10,570 nucleotides of DNA. It comes from CALOCV01 sp942491955 (GTDB taxonomy: Bacteria > Chlamydiota > Chlamydiia > Chlamydiales > CALOCV01). Within the stretch, counting starts at the first letter, position 1. Each line of letters begins with the position of its first letter. The stretch is taken from assembly GCA_942491955.1 (NCBI GenBank), contig CALOCV010000021.1, positions 1-10,570 on the forward strand, read 5' to 3'. Below are positions 1 through 8,583 of the stretch, in pieces. The notes beneath the pieces were generated by a model, which was given only the letters and a program-made list of their open reading frames with translations, did no database searches and was not told where the DNA came from. The translations under genes and the position numbers were made by a program.

Positions 1-11
1 TGCCTTTTCTA

Positions 12-171
12 GTGTCTACTTGCAACCATTCGCGTGCAGATTTGGTGCAGATTTTCTCTAGACAGTGAAATGCGGAGTGCGATAGCAACTTTTATAAATT
101 GCTGAGCACGAGCATAAAGCTGGTTTGGAAAAGATGCCCTAATAGGCACGCGAATGGTTGCAAGTAGACAC
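12..171. repeat. 26-bp perfect inverted repeat around a 108-bp spacer
   Basis: Positions 12-37 (starting GTGTCTACTTGC, ending ATTCGCGTGC) and 146-171 are exact reverse complements over 26 bases, separated by 108 bases. The symmetry stops abruptly at both the inner and outer edges, as expected for arms of a defined element rather than a decayed hairpin. The spacer also holds a 10-base direct repeat, GTGCAGATTT, at 34-43 and 45-54, the first copy overlapping the left arm. No transposase-sized frame lies inside and no clear target-site duplication is visible, although the left flank is cut by the window edge. It could be a miniature inverted-repeat element, a recombination scar or a long-stem transcript structure; the sequence does not decide. 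Confidence 0.85.
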
Positions 172-183
172 GAGTTTTTCTCA

Positions 184-212
184 TTGCCCTTTTTCCTCGA
201 TTTCCCCATAAT
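184..212 (+). promoter_or_regulatory. Candidate sigma-70-type promoter of ychF
   Basis: TTGCCC at 184-189 and CATAAT at 207-212 are separated by exactly 17 bases. They match the housekeeping consensus at 4 of 6 and 5 of 6 positions. The expected transcription start would be about 218-220, only a few bases before the ychF ATG at 222. There is no Shine-Dalgarno sequence upstream of that ATG, which agrees with a leaderless or near-leaderless mRNA. This is inference from spacing and consensus only. Confidence 0.42.
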
Positions 213-221
213 TCTTCCTCT

Positions 222-1322
222 ATGTCTACCTCTTTATCGATCGGTATCATCGGCCTTCCTAATGTCGGCAAGTCCACGCTCTTCAATGCCCTTACGCATA
301 CGACACAAGCTGCCGCCTCTAACTATCCCTTCTGTACCATCGATCCTAACACGGGTATTATCGAACTCGATGATCCACGACTGCGGAAATTAGCCGAAAT
401 TTCTCATAGCAAAAAAATTCTTTATGCCCCTGTCCAATTCATGGACATTGCTGGCCTTGTTAAAGGCGCTTCTCAAGGAGAAGGCCTCGGCAATCAATTT
501 CTCTCCCATATCCGTCAAACCGATGCTCTTGTCCATATTGTTCGTTGTTTTGCCTCGGAAAATATCATTCATGTCGATGGAGAACTCGACCCCATCCGCG
601 ATATTGAAACCATTGAACTCGAACTCATCCTTGCCGATCTGCAAATGATAGAAAATACTCTCGAAAAGCTCTTGAAAAAACTCAAACAAGATAAATCTCT
701 ACAACCCACCATCTCCCTTCTCCAAAAAATTCAAGAACATCTCAATGCCAACCAATCCGTCCGTTCCCTTTCCCTCACCGAAGAAGAACAAACGCTCCTC
801 CTCCCTTACCCTCTTCTATCAGCAAAAAAAGTGATCTATGTTCCTAATGTCTCGGAAAATGACCTTCCCGAAATGAACAACGCCTTTGTCCAACAAGTAG
901 AAAACTTTGCGGAAAAAGAAGGGAATCTCGTTATCCCTATCTGCGCAAAAATCGAAGAAGAGATCGCCCAGCTCCCTCCAGAAGAGGAAAAGGCTTTCCT
1001 TCAAGAAATGGGGCTTGAAGAATCGGGACTCCAACGCCTGGCAAAAACCTCTTTTGATCTCCTTAGCCTCATTACCTTCATCACGACCGGAGAACAAGAA
1101 ACGCGCGCTTGGACGATACGGAAAGGAACAAAAGCCCCAGAGGCTGCCGGAAAAATCCATACCGATCTTCAAAAGGGATTCATTCGCGCAGAAGTCATCT
1201 CCTATGATGCGGTCATCGAATACAAAGGGCGCGTCGGAGCCAAAGAGGCAGGGAAAATGTGCTCCGAAGGGAAAGAATATATTGTCGACGATGGCGATGT
1301 AATTCTCTTCTTGCACAATTAG
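222..1322 (+). CDS. ychF: Redox-regulated ATPase YchF (Obg-family, ribosome-associated)
   Basis: 366 residues, close to the usual length of about 363 for this universally conserved cytoplasmic P-loop NTPase. YchF binds ribosomes and, unlike most Obg relatives, prefers ATP. Visible motifs: G1 GLPNVGKS at residues 11-18, the PFCTIDP switch I segment at 36-42, G3 DIAGL at 75-79, and the degenerate G4 NVSE at 209-212 (NxxE rather than NKxD, the YchF signature linked to ATP preference). A helical coiled-coil insertion occupies roughly residues 130-195. A C-terminal TGS domain (about 282-366) contains RAWTIRKGTKAPEAAGKIH and ends in DGDVILFLHN. The start is fixed by homology: the family has only a few residues before the G1 strand. 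No ribosome-binding site precedes it. It is followed by an 86-base gap and rpmB. Identification is very secure. Confidence 0.97.
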   Translation: MSTSLSIGIIGLPNVGKSTLFNALTHTTQAAASNYPFCTIDPNTGIIELDDPRLRKLAEISHSKKILYAPVQFMDIAGLVKGASQGEGLGNQFLSHIRQTDALVHIVRCFASENIIHVDGELDPIRDIETIELELILADLQMIENTLEKLLKKLKQDKSLQPTISLLQKIQEHLNANQSVRSLSLTEEEQTLLLPYPLLSAKKVIYVPNVSENDLPEMNNAFVQQVENFAEKEGNLVIPICAKIEEEIAQLPPEEEKAFLQEMGLEESGLQRLAKTSFDLLSLITFITTGEQETRAWTIRKGTKAPEAAGKIHTDLQKGFIRAEVISYDAVIEYKGRVGAKEAGKMCSEGKEYIVDDGDVILFLHN

Positions 1323-1345
1323 ATACGAGTAATCGCTCACGCCCC

Positions 1346-1374
1346 TTGCCTAATAACTCGATTTTTGTTAAATT
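1346..1374 (+). promoter_or_regulatory. Candidate promoter of rpmB
   Basis: TTGCCT (1346-1351) and TAAATT (1369-1374) with a 17-base spacer lie between ychF and rpmB, each matching the housekeeping consensus at 4 of 6 positions. Transcription would start near 1381, leaving a leader of about 28 bases before the rpmB ATG. I see no intrinsic terminator after ychF, so readthrough from ychF is equally possible. Confidence 0.3.
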
Positions 1375-1408
1375 CTTCCCTGTTTTTTGTTGAAAAGAAG
1401 AGGATCCC

Positions 1409-1684
1409 ATGTCCAGAATATGTCAAGTCACAGAAAAGAAATCTGCTCGAGGAAGAAGTTACGCAATTCGCGGAATTGCAAAAAAGAAAAAAGGGATCGG
1501 CCTGAAAATCACAGGGAAAACTGCCAGAAACTTCCTCCCGAATATCACCAAAAAACGCCTCTGGTTTGCCGAAGAAAATCGCTTTATTACCCTTAAACTC
1601 ACTGCAGCAGGCCTTCGTACCATCAATAAAAAAGGCCTTCCAACAGTCATCAAAGAAATGCGCGCCCGTGGCGAAAAGGTATGA
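1409..1684 (+). CDS. rpmB: 50S ribosomal protein L28
   Basis: 91 residues, basic, with the L28 pattern: N-terminal MSRICQVTEKK, central FLPNITKKRLWFAEENRFI, and C-terminal GLPTVIKEMRARGEKV. The stretch YAIRGIAKKKKGIGLKITGK is characteristic of chlamydial L28 and is the best lineage marker in the window. Only one cysteine (C5) is present, so the protein lacks the two CxxC pairs of the zinc-binding L28 type and belongs to the zinc-independent (C-minus) form. The start has an AAGAGG-like ribosome-binding site about 6 bases upstream (1397-1403). It stands alone here, without the rpmG partner often found next to it. L28 is part of the large subunit and needed for its assembly. Confidence 0.96.
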   Translation: MSRICQVTEKKSARGRSYAIRGIAKKKKGIGLKITGKTARNFLPNITKKRLWFAEENRFITLKLTAAGLRTINKKGLPTVIKEMRARGEKV

Positions 1685-1689
1685 AGACA

Positions 1690-1717
1690 GGTTCTAATAC
1701 CAATCCTTTGACTCTCT
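1690..1717 (+). repeat. Dispersed intergenic repeat, copy A
   Basis: The rpmB-valS gap contains GGTTCTAATACCAATCC followed by TTTGACTCT. Closely related sequences occur in the spacer near 7.1-7.2 kb: one on the opposite strand (7107-7134) sharing AATACCAATCCT, and one on plus (7178-7204) sharing ACCAA and CTTTGACTCT. A further partial inverted echo, GGATATTGGTTCTATAG, lies just downstream at 1738-1754. A role in the valS leader, for example in RNA structure, is possible but unproven. Confidence 0.5.
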
Positions 1718-1763
1718 AAGGGTCAGGACTGACATACGGATATTGGTTCTATAGGAAAAATCG

Positions 1764-4607
<2,844 letters not shown>

Positions 4608-4618
4608 TTGTTTTTTTT

Positions 4619-4788
4619 GGGGCTCTGCCCCGATGGGGAGCGTAGCTCCCATGCCTTGCGGCTGCTTCGCAGCCTTCAAGTTTGTCGCTTGCTTATGACG
4701 TTTGCTTCGCTACGGCTTCTTTGTTTTTTCGAGAAAGCTATCGCTTTCTCGAAAGAACGCCATCGCACGAACGTGCCGTTCGCACGAT
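4619..4788. repeat. Array of short-loop stem-loops after valS
   Basis: The 336-base gap between valS and the next gene carries no convincing gene. It holds a succession of perfect small hairpins with 3-4 base loops: 4619-4631 (GGGGC/GCCCC), 4636-4650 (GGGAGC/GCTCCC), 4660-4674 (GGCTGC/GCAGCC), 4727-4754 (12-bp stem, TTTCGAGAAAGC with its complement, loop TATC) and 4768-4782 (CGAACG/CGTTCG, extended by ATCG/CGAT at 4762-4765 and 4785-4788 across a CA/CA internal loop). Degenerate versions lie between 4684 and 4717. The stems differ in sequence but several share the form GC-NNN-GC at the apex. A T-run precedes the first hairpin and no U-tract follows any of them, so these are not standard intrinsic terminators. 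Confidence 0.8.
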
Positions 4789-4837
4789 AAGCCTCTCCCT
4801 TCGGTCGAGCGGTTGAAGATTGGCTTCTCGTATTATG

Positions 4838-4863
4838 TCCACTTAATAGGAATACTCTATAGT
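4838..4863 (+). promoter_or_regulatory. Possible promoter/repeat upstream of the ATPase gene
   Basis: The segment contains CTTAATAGGAATACTCTATA and a TATAGT box (4858-4863) that could serve as a -10 element. A convincing -35 is not visible; the best is TGTCCA at 4836-4841 with a 16-base spacer. The CTTAATAGGAA-TACTC part recurs upstream of the TyrP-like gene (8505-8521). An isolated GGAGG at 4899-4903 lies about 40 bases before the gene start and is followed by a three-codon frame, ATG TAT CCT TGA, at 4918-4929. I see no evidence that this is a leader peptide. Confidence 0.25.
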
Positions 4864-4943
4864 CTGGGTTTTCCTTGCGCTAAAAACTTCCCGTACCTGG
4901 AGGAAAAAAACGAGAAAATGTATCCTTGAAATAAGGAAAGATT

Positions 4944-6209
4944 ATGCAAGAACTCTCCATCCTTCAGACCTTACTCCAAGAATTTCGAGAAAAACTCAAT
5001 TCTCTATGCGATATGACGCCTCGAGAAGCTGTATTTCCCGATGTTCCCAATAAAATCAAAGTCGCCATCGGTATGCGCCGATCGGGAAAGACCTACTTTC
5101 TCTTTCAGAAGATTTTACAACTCCTCGATCAAGGAACTCCCTTCTCACAAATTCTCTACATCAACTTCGAAGATGACCGCCTTTACCCACTCGATCGAGA
5201 AAAGTTAGCCCACCTCATCGAGGCTTTCTATTCCCTCTATCCAGAAAATCACCAAAAAAAATGCTACCTCTTTCTCGATGAGATCCAAAATGCTGCAGAT
5301 TGGCCTCTCGTCATTCGTCGATTCCACGACAGCAAAAATGTCGAAATCTTTTTAACAGGTTCCTCAGCGAAACTGTTGAGTAAAGAGATTGCGACGAGTT
5401 TGCGTGGACGCTCTCTTGCTCTTGAGATCTGGCCGTTTAGCTTTCAGGAATTTTTGATGGCAAAACACATCTCAATCGATCCGACTTTTTTTGGAAAAGA
5501 GACCTATGATCGTTTGGCACAATGTTTCCAACAATATCTCCTTGAGGGAGGATTTCCCGAAGTGACGACCTATGAACCCGATGTTCGGCAGCAAACATTG
5601 CAAGAATACATCGACATTGTCCTCTATCGCGATATCATTGAACGCCATGAAATCAAACACCCCTCTTTGATGAAATATATGATTCTTTCGATGATCCACA
5701 ATGTGAGCAACCCATTTTCTATCAATAAATTTTATAACGAATGTCGCAATCGAGGATTTAAAATAGCCAAAGATATTCTTTACGATTATGTCGATTATAT
5801 CGAGGACGCTTACCTTGTATTTCCCGTCTCTTTTCACGATAAATCGGTACGGCGTGTTCAAGCAAACCCAAAAAAAATCTATGCCATTGATCCGGGTATC
5901 ATCCGTTCTCTAACTCTTGAACAAGACGGAGATTTTGGAAAACTCTTTGAAAACGTCGTCTATCTCGATCTTCGAAGAAAGAGGTGCTCTATCCACTACT
6001 ATTTAACAGAAGAGAGATACGAGATCGATTTCGTAGCACAATCATTCGAAGGACAGAAAAAGTTATTCCAAGTCGTATGGGATATCAATCATCCTGAAAC
6101 GCGCAAAAGGGAAGAGAGGGCGTTAGAAGCAGGGATGCGCGAATTGAGGGCAGACGGAGAAATCGTTACACTTGAGTCGTACTTGCGAAATGGTCTTACA
6201 TTTGCCTGA
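4944..6209 (+). CDS. AAA_14/DUF4143-type P-loop ATPase
   Basis: 421 residues, typical length for this family of predicted ATPases with a nuclease-like C-terminus, common in bacteria and archaea and often in accessory DNA; their cellular role is largely unknown. Walker A is GMRRSGKT at residues 43-50. Walker B is YLFLDEIQ at 108-115 (D112, E113). A sensor-like FLTGSSAKLL lies at 136-145 and LRGR, a possible arginine finger, at 153-156. EGGFPEV at 201-207 marks the transition to the DUF4143 region. Near the end, E336, EIDFV at 360-364 and QVVWD at 376-380 resemble a PD-(D/E)XK-fold core. No signal peptide or membrane segment is seen, so it is cytoplasmic. The start has AAGGA (4933-4937), 6 bases upstream. 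It is isolated between the stem-loop block and a tRNA gene, consistent with acquisition as a single accessory gene; no partner toxin or transporter is next to it. Confidence 0.9.
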   Translation: MQELSILQTLLQEFREKLNSLCDMTPREAVFPDVPNKIKVAIGMRRSGKTYFLFQKILQLLDQGTPFSQILYINFEDDRLYPLDREKLAHLIEAFYSLYPENHQKKCYLFLDEIQNAADWPLVIRRFHDSKNVEIFLTGSSAKLLSKEIATSLRGRSLALEIWPFSFQEFLMAKHISIDPTFFGKETYDRLAQCFQQYLLEGGFPEVTTYEPDVRQQTLQEYIDIVLYRDIIERHEIKHPSLMKYMILSMIHNVSNPFSINKFYNECRNRGFKIAKDILYDYVDYIEDAYLVFPVSFHDKSVRRVQANPKKIYAIDPGIIRSLTLEQDGDFGKLFENVVYLDLRRKRCSIHYYLTEERYEIDFVAQSFEGQKKLFQVVWDINHPETRKREERALEAGMRELRADGEIVTLESYLRNGLTFA

Positions 6210-6378
6210 AACCTGCCAGTGTCTCCGCTCTCTGCGTTGGTATTCAAATTATGCATGTCGTCTTAGAAATACGTGAGAAATCGTGAGAGAAATATAAGAA
6301 ATAGATTTTCAACGCCCTGCCTTTCAGACCATTTCCAAAGAGGATCTATGAGATCTTGGGTGATTGACACAACAAGAA

Positions 6379-6465
6379 CGGAAAGAGAGGGATTCGAACC
6401 CTCGATACCCTCACGGGTATGCGTCCTTAGCAGGGACGTGCTTTCGGCCACTCAGCCATCTTTCC
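6379..6465 (-). tRNA. tRNA-Ser (anticodon GCU)
   Basis: Read on minus, the gene begins GGAAAGATGGCTGAGTGG and closes a 7-bp acceptor stem (GGAAAGA/TCTTTCC). The anticodon stem-loop is CGTCC-CTGCTAA-GGACG, giving anticodon GCU for AGC/AGU serine codons. A long variable arm (ATACCC/GGGTAT) identifies the class II serine type, and the T-arm is GAGGG-TTCGAAT-CCCTC. The discriminator base is G at 6379, as usual for tRNA-Ser. The CCA end is not encoded: the next bases are TTC, so it must be added by nucleotidyltransferase. Its 3' end faces the ATPase gene. I found no second copy of the tRNA 3' end that would mark an integration event. Confidence 0.96.
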
Positions 6466-6722
6466 AAGGTACAACCTAAGTTGCCACCTATTAGCAATCC
6501 ATCTGAGGTACGCTTTCTAACCTTTTATCAACAACTTTTCGTCTACTTGTTTGAGTATATCGAAAAATTGGTGACGAAACTCTAAAAAAAATCACAACTT
6601 CATCTGAATCACCACTAAGTAGCAACTTAGGCTAGAAGTTTACCTCTAAATCCTTATTTCTGACAACACCCTCTGCATTGAATGGACAGCAGCCCATTTC
6701 TAAAGTAGGAATGTTACTTTTC
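6466..6722. other. A+T-rich spacer with no supported gene
   Basis: Between the tRNA gene and the interrupted zinc-ribbon gene I see no gene that can be defended. A 10-base inverted repeat (CCTAAGTTGC at 6475-6484, complement at 6622-6631) brackets most of it. On minus, one frame reads MGCCPFNAEGVVRNK from 6697, meets TAG, then stays open for about 38 codons (SGDSDEVVIFLEFRHQFFD). This could be residue of a decayed gene or chance; there is no ribosome-binding site and no recognisable family. Confidence 0.4.
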
Positions 6723-7049
6723 TTACCAACGGCTTACTCCACAATTTACACAAGTGAACACTCCATGCAGATTAGGATAGCCACATTCAGGACAATTCCA
6801 AGCAAATGCATTTCCAGATGCACACCAAAACCCTTGTTCATCGTAACGAATATTGGAAACGCGGTGCATCTCTCCTTCGAAAAATACAAAAATTCCTTCT
6901 TGGAATATAAAAATATTTTGAGGATTTACGAGGATCTCTCTACTTTAATTTTCAAAATTTTCTGAATGGTCACTTCCCGACGCCACATCTCCTTCACATA
7001 AACAAAAAGCAGAAATAGCGATAACGAAACAAATGAAAAATTGTTGCAT
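6723..7049 (-). pseudogene. Small exported zinc-ribbon protein, frame interrupted by one TAA
   Basis: On minus, an ATG at 7049 is preceded by a strong ribosome-binding site, GGAGGAG (7055-7061), 5 bases away. It opens a frame of 108 codons broken once by TAA at 6945-6947 (codon 35). Before the stop: a signal-peptide-like MQQFFICFVIAISAFCLC, then EGDVASGSDHSENFEN. After it, 73 codons in the same frame include GIFVFFEGEMHRVSNIRYD and finish with a zinc-ribbon pattern: CPECG, ten residues, CVNCG, then VSRW and TAA at 6723-6725. The downstream part has one internal ATG (6869) giving 48 residues, but its GGAG is only 2-3 bases away and it would lack the signal peptide. I do not recognise a named family. 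Likely readings are a recently broken secreted protein gene, stop-codon readthrough, or a sequencing error; the intact coding character on both sides argues against old decay. Confidence 0.7.
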
Positions 7050-7106
7050 ATTTTCTCCTCCGAAATCCAATAGTCTCCCAATTTCATGGAGATCTATTTT
7101 CACACT

Positions 7107-7204
7107 TATCTATTAGGATTGGTATTACTCAACCGGAAAGCCGTTGTCACCGAAAATCAATGAAACAACAAACAGATGGTTATCAACACCAACACTTTGA
7201 CTCT
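7107..7204. repeat. Dispersed repeat copies B and C in inverted orientation
   Basis: Copy B (minus, 7134-7107) reads GGTTGAGTAATACCAATCC and continues TAATAG. Copy C (plus, 7178-7204) reads GGTTATCAACACCAACACTT and continues TGACTCT. Both resemble copy A in the rpmB-valS gap: A and B share AATACCAATCCT, A and C share GGTT, ACCAA and CTTTGACTCT. Facing away from each other around about 43 bases, B and C look like the ends of a small non-coding element of roughly 100 bp. No target duplication is evident. Confidence 0.45.
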
Positions 7205-7228
7205 ATATCTAGAATTGCGATTTGTCAA
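7199..7228 (-). promoter_or_regulatory. Candidate promoter for the small zinc-ribbon gene
   Basis: On minus, a perfect -35 box TTGACA (7228-7223) is followed after 17 bases by TAGAGT (7205-7200), or after 15 bases by TATAGA (7207-7202). Transcription would start near 7194 and run through repeats C and B, giving a leader of about 145 bases before the ATG at 7049. The -10 region overlaps the end of repeat copy C. Confidence 0.4.
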
Positions 7229-7238
7229 TTCAAAAAGT

Positions 7239-8453
7239 TCAGAAAAAAATAAGACCCATTTGACGTGCCAATTCAATTCCCAATGAAATGCAAGCAACAA
7301 GGATTGCTAGAAACATCGCAGGTTTGCCTCCCCATGTGCGCAGAGGACCAATATACCCTTTATAGTATCTTCCTCTCCATGCCATCAATGTAGGAAGAAA
7401 AACAAGAAGAATAACCACCCCAAAAGCACCGGCATATTCCAGCGCAGTAAAAAAAGCGCGAGGATTATACCATACAAAAAGAAGAGGAGGAAAAAATGTC
7501 AATGTATAAATAATTATCTTTCCACTACCCCTTTTTTTCACTTTCAATCCATCAGATAAAAAATCGGAAAGACTTATCGAAACCCCGAGAAATGATGTAA
7601 GAATCATAAAAAAAGAAAGAGCTTTTGCAACAAAGTTGATTCCTGGAAAAGCAAAGCAACTTTCAAGAATTTTCATCACATCATTTCCGGCTTTATATCC
7701 TTCCAGCAAGCCACATTTTCCCTCAAAAGGAATATTACCAAGTGAAATAAACTGCCAAATGAGATAGACGATGAGAGGAATTCCGCAACCCACCCACAAG
7801 GCTTTTTTTAATTGATTGACATCCCTATCCAGATAGATTGTAAGGGTTGGTATGATGATATGAAAACCGAATGATAAAACAATCATGGAAACTCCTGAAA
7901 GAAGATATTCCCAGCGAGATGCGTTAAGCAGAGAAAAATCTACTTGCGGAAAAAAAACAAAGAGCAGAAGAACATAGCCAACAAAAAGTCCAATCATCAA
8001 AATGCGGTTAACAATATCTACCGACGCCATTCCCATCCAAATAAAAAAGCCAAATACTGCAAGAAGAGGAACAAAGCCCCCCCAAGCTGGGACCTGAAAA
8101 CTTAAAAAAGCATTTATCCCTTCGAGAACAATTTTGCTGCCTCCTGCAATATACGCCGTAGTAAGCGAGTACAAAAGAAAAAGATAAGTCACCCAACTTA
8201 CTATCTCTCCCCAACGCCCGAGGGTAAAATGAGCCATTGAGATAAGGTTTGATTGTTTCCCAATCCAAAGATTTACTTCCAGCATCAAAAATGCCGTATA
8301 GGTCATAAGAATCCAATAAATGATGAGTAGTAAAGAAGAGGGAATAAAACCACTAAGACCACTGCTTACTGGAAGAGCAAGCATACCCCCACCGATTGTC
8401 GTTCCAGCAATCAGTAAAGCGCCTCCAAACCATTTATATTGTTGCAAAATCAT
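7239..8453 (-). CDS. TyrP-like aromatic amino acid permease (HAAAP family)
   Basis: 404 residues, the standard size of the hydroxy/aromatic amino acid permease family (TC 2.A.42), proton-coupled inner-membrane importers of tyrosine or tryptophan. The family signature AGTTIGGGMLALP is at residues 16-28 in the first membrane segment. About 11 strongly hydrophobic segments follow, including FGFHIIIPTLTIYL, preceding a charged loop, and LTSFLGVSISLSDFL. Chlamydiae carry one or more such permeases (tyrP); aromatic amino acid import is important because they lack much of the pathway. Substrate cannot be read from sequence. The start has only a weak ribosome-binding site (AAAGCAAG). A possible promoter lies at 8482-8509 on minus. 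It is read in the same direction as the NADH dehydrogenase upstream but separated from it by 130 bases. Its codons are visibly more A/T-rich than those of valS or ychF. Confidence 0.9.
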   Translation of the reverse strand: MILQQYKWFGGALLIAGTTIGGGMLALPVSSGLSGFIPSSLLLIIYWILMTYTAFLMLEVNLWIGKQSNLISMAHFTLGRWGEIVSWVTYLFLLYSLTTAYIAGGSKIVLEGINAFLSFQVPAWGGFVPLLAVFGFFIWMGMASVDIVNRILMIGLFVGYVLLLFVFFPQVDFSLLNASRWEYLLSGVSMIVLSFGFHIIIPTLTIYLDRDVNQLKKALWVGCGIPLIVYLIWQFISLGNIPFEGKCGLLEGYKAGNDVMKILESCFAFPGINFVAKALSFFMILTSFLGVSISLSDFLSDGLKVKKRGSGKIIIYTLTFFPPLLFVWYNPRAFFTALEYAGAFGVVILLVFLPTLMAWRGRYYKGYIGPLRTWGGKPAMFLAILVACISLGIELARQMGLIFF

Positions 8454-8481
8454 CTTGCTTTCGTGCTTGAAAAGATCCTGT

Positions 8482-8509
8482 AGGATAACGCAAACCTGAG
8501 TTTTCTTAA
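8482..8509 (-). promoter_or_regulatory. Possible promoter of the TyrP-like gene
   Basis: On minus, TTAAGA (8509-8504) and TATCCT (8487-8482) are 16 bases apart, each matching the consensus at 4 of 6 positions. Transcription would start near 8475, about 22 bases before the ATG. The box region overlaps a small inverted repeat, ATCCT-GT-AGGAT (8475-8486), and abuts the CTTAATAGGAACTACTC motif on plus. Weak evidence. Confidence 0.25.
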
Positions 8510-8583
8510 TAGGAACTACTCATCATCTGCAATGGGTTTTGAAATGACCTGCACAGAGCGACTACTCAGCAGTACCATGCTAG

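Noticed and set aside
9..393. Short frames through the inverted repeat on both strands (for example one ending LHQICTRMVASRH)
   Set aside because: They overlap the inverted repeat or the ychF start, lack ribosome-binding sites and resemble no family I can support. A remnant of an integrase end was considered but cannot be shown.
1685..1763. T-box riboswitch in the valS leader
   Set aside because: The gap is only 79 bases, with no T-box sequence and no terminator hairpin.
4619..4631. First hairpin (GGGGC/GCCCC) as the valS intrinsic terminator
   Set aside because: The T-run lies before, not after, the hairpin, and none of the following hairpins has a U-tract either.
4608..4929. Two open frames (60 and 75 codons) on plus between valS and the ATPase gene
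   Set aside because: They run through the stem-loop block, have no ribosome-binding site and give arginine/leucine/serine-rich peptides expected from hairpin DNA.
4918..4929. Three-codon frame ATG TAT CCT TGA as a leader peptide for the ATPase gene
   Set aside because: The nearest GGAGG is too far away and no attenuator-like hairpin set follows.
6379..6465. tRNA-Ser as the attachment site of an integrated element
   Set aside because: No integrase gene and no second copy of the tRNA 3' end are present in the window.
6263..6585. Short frames over the tRNA-Ser region on both strands
   Set aside because: They are translations of the tRNA gene and its flanks, not proteins.
6678..6965. 95-codon plus-strand frame
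   Set aside because: It is the antisense of the minus-strand zinc-ribbon frame, which has the better ribosome-binding site, signal-peptide-like start and CxxC motifs.
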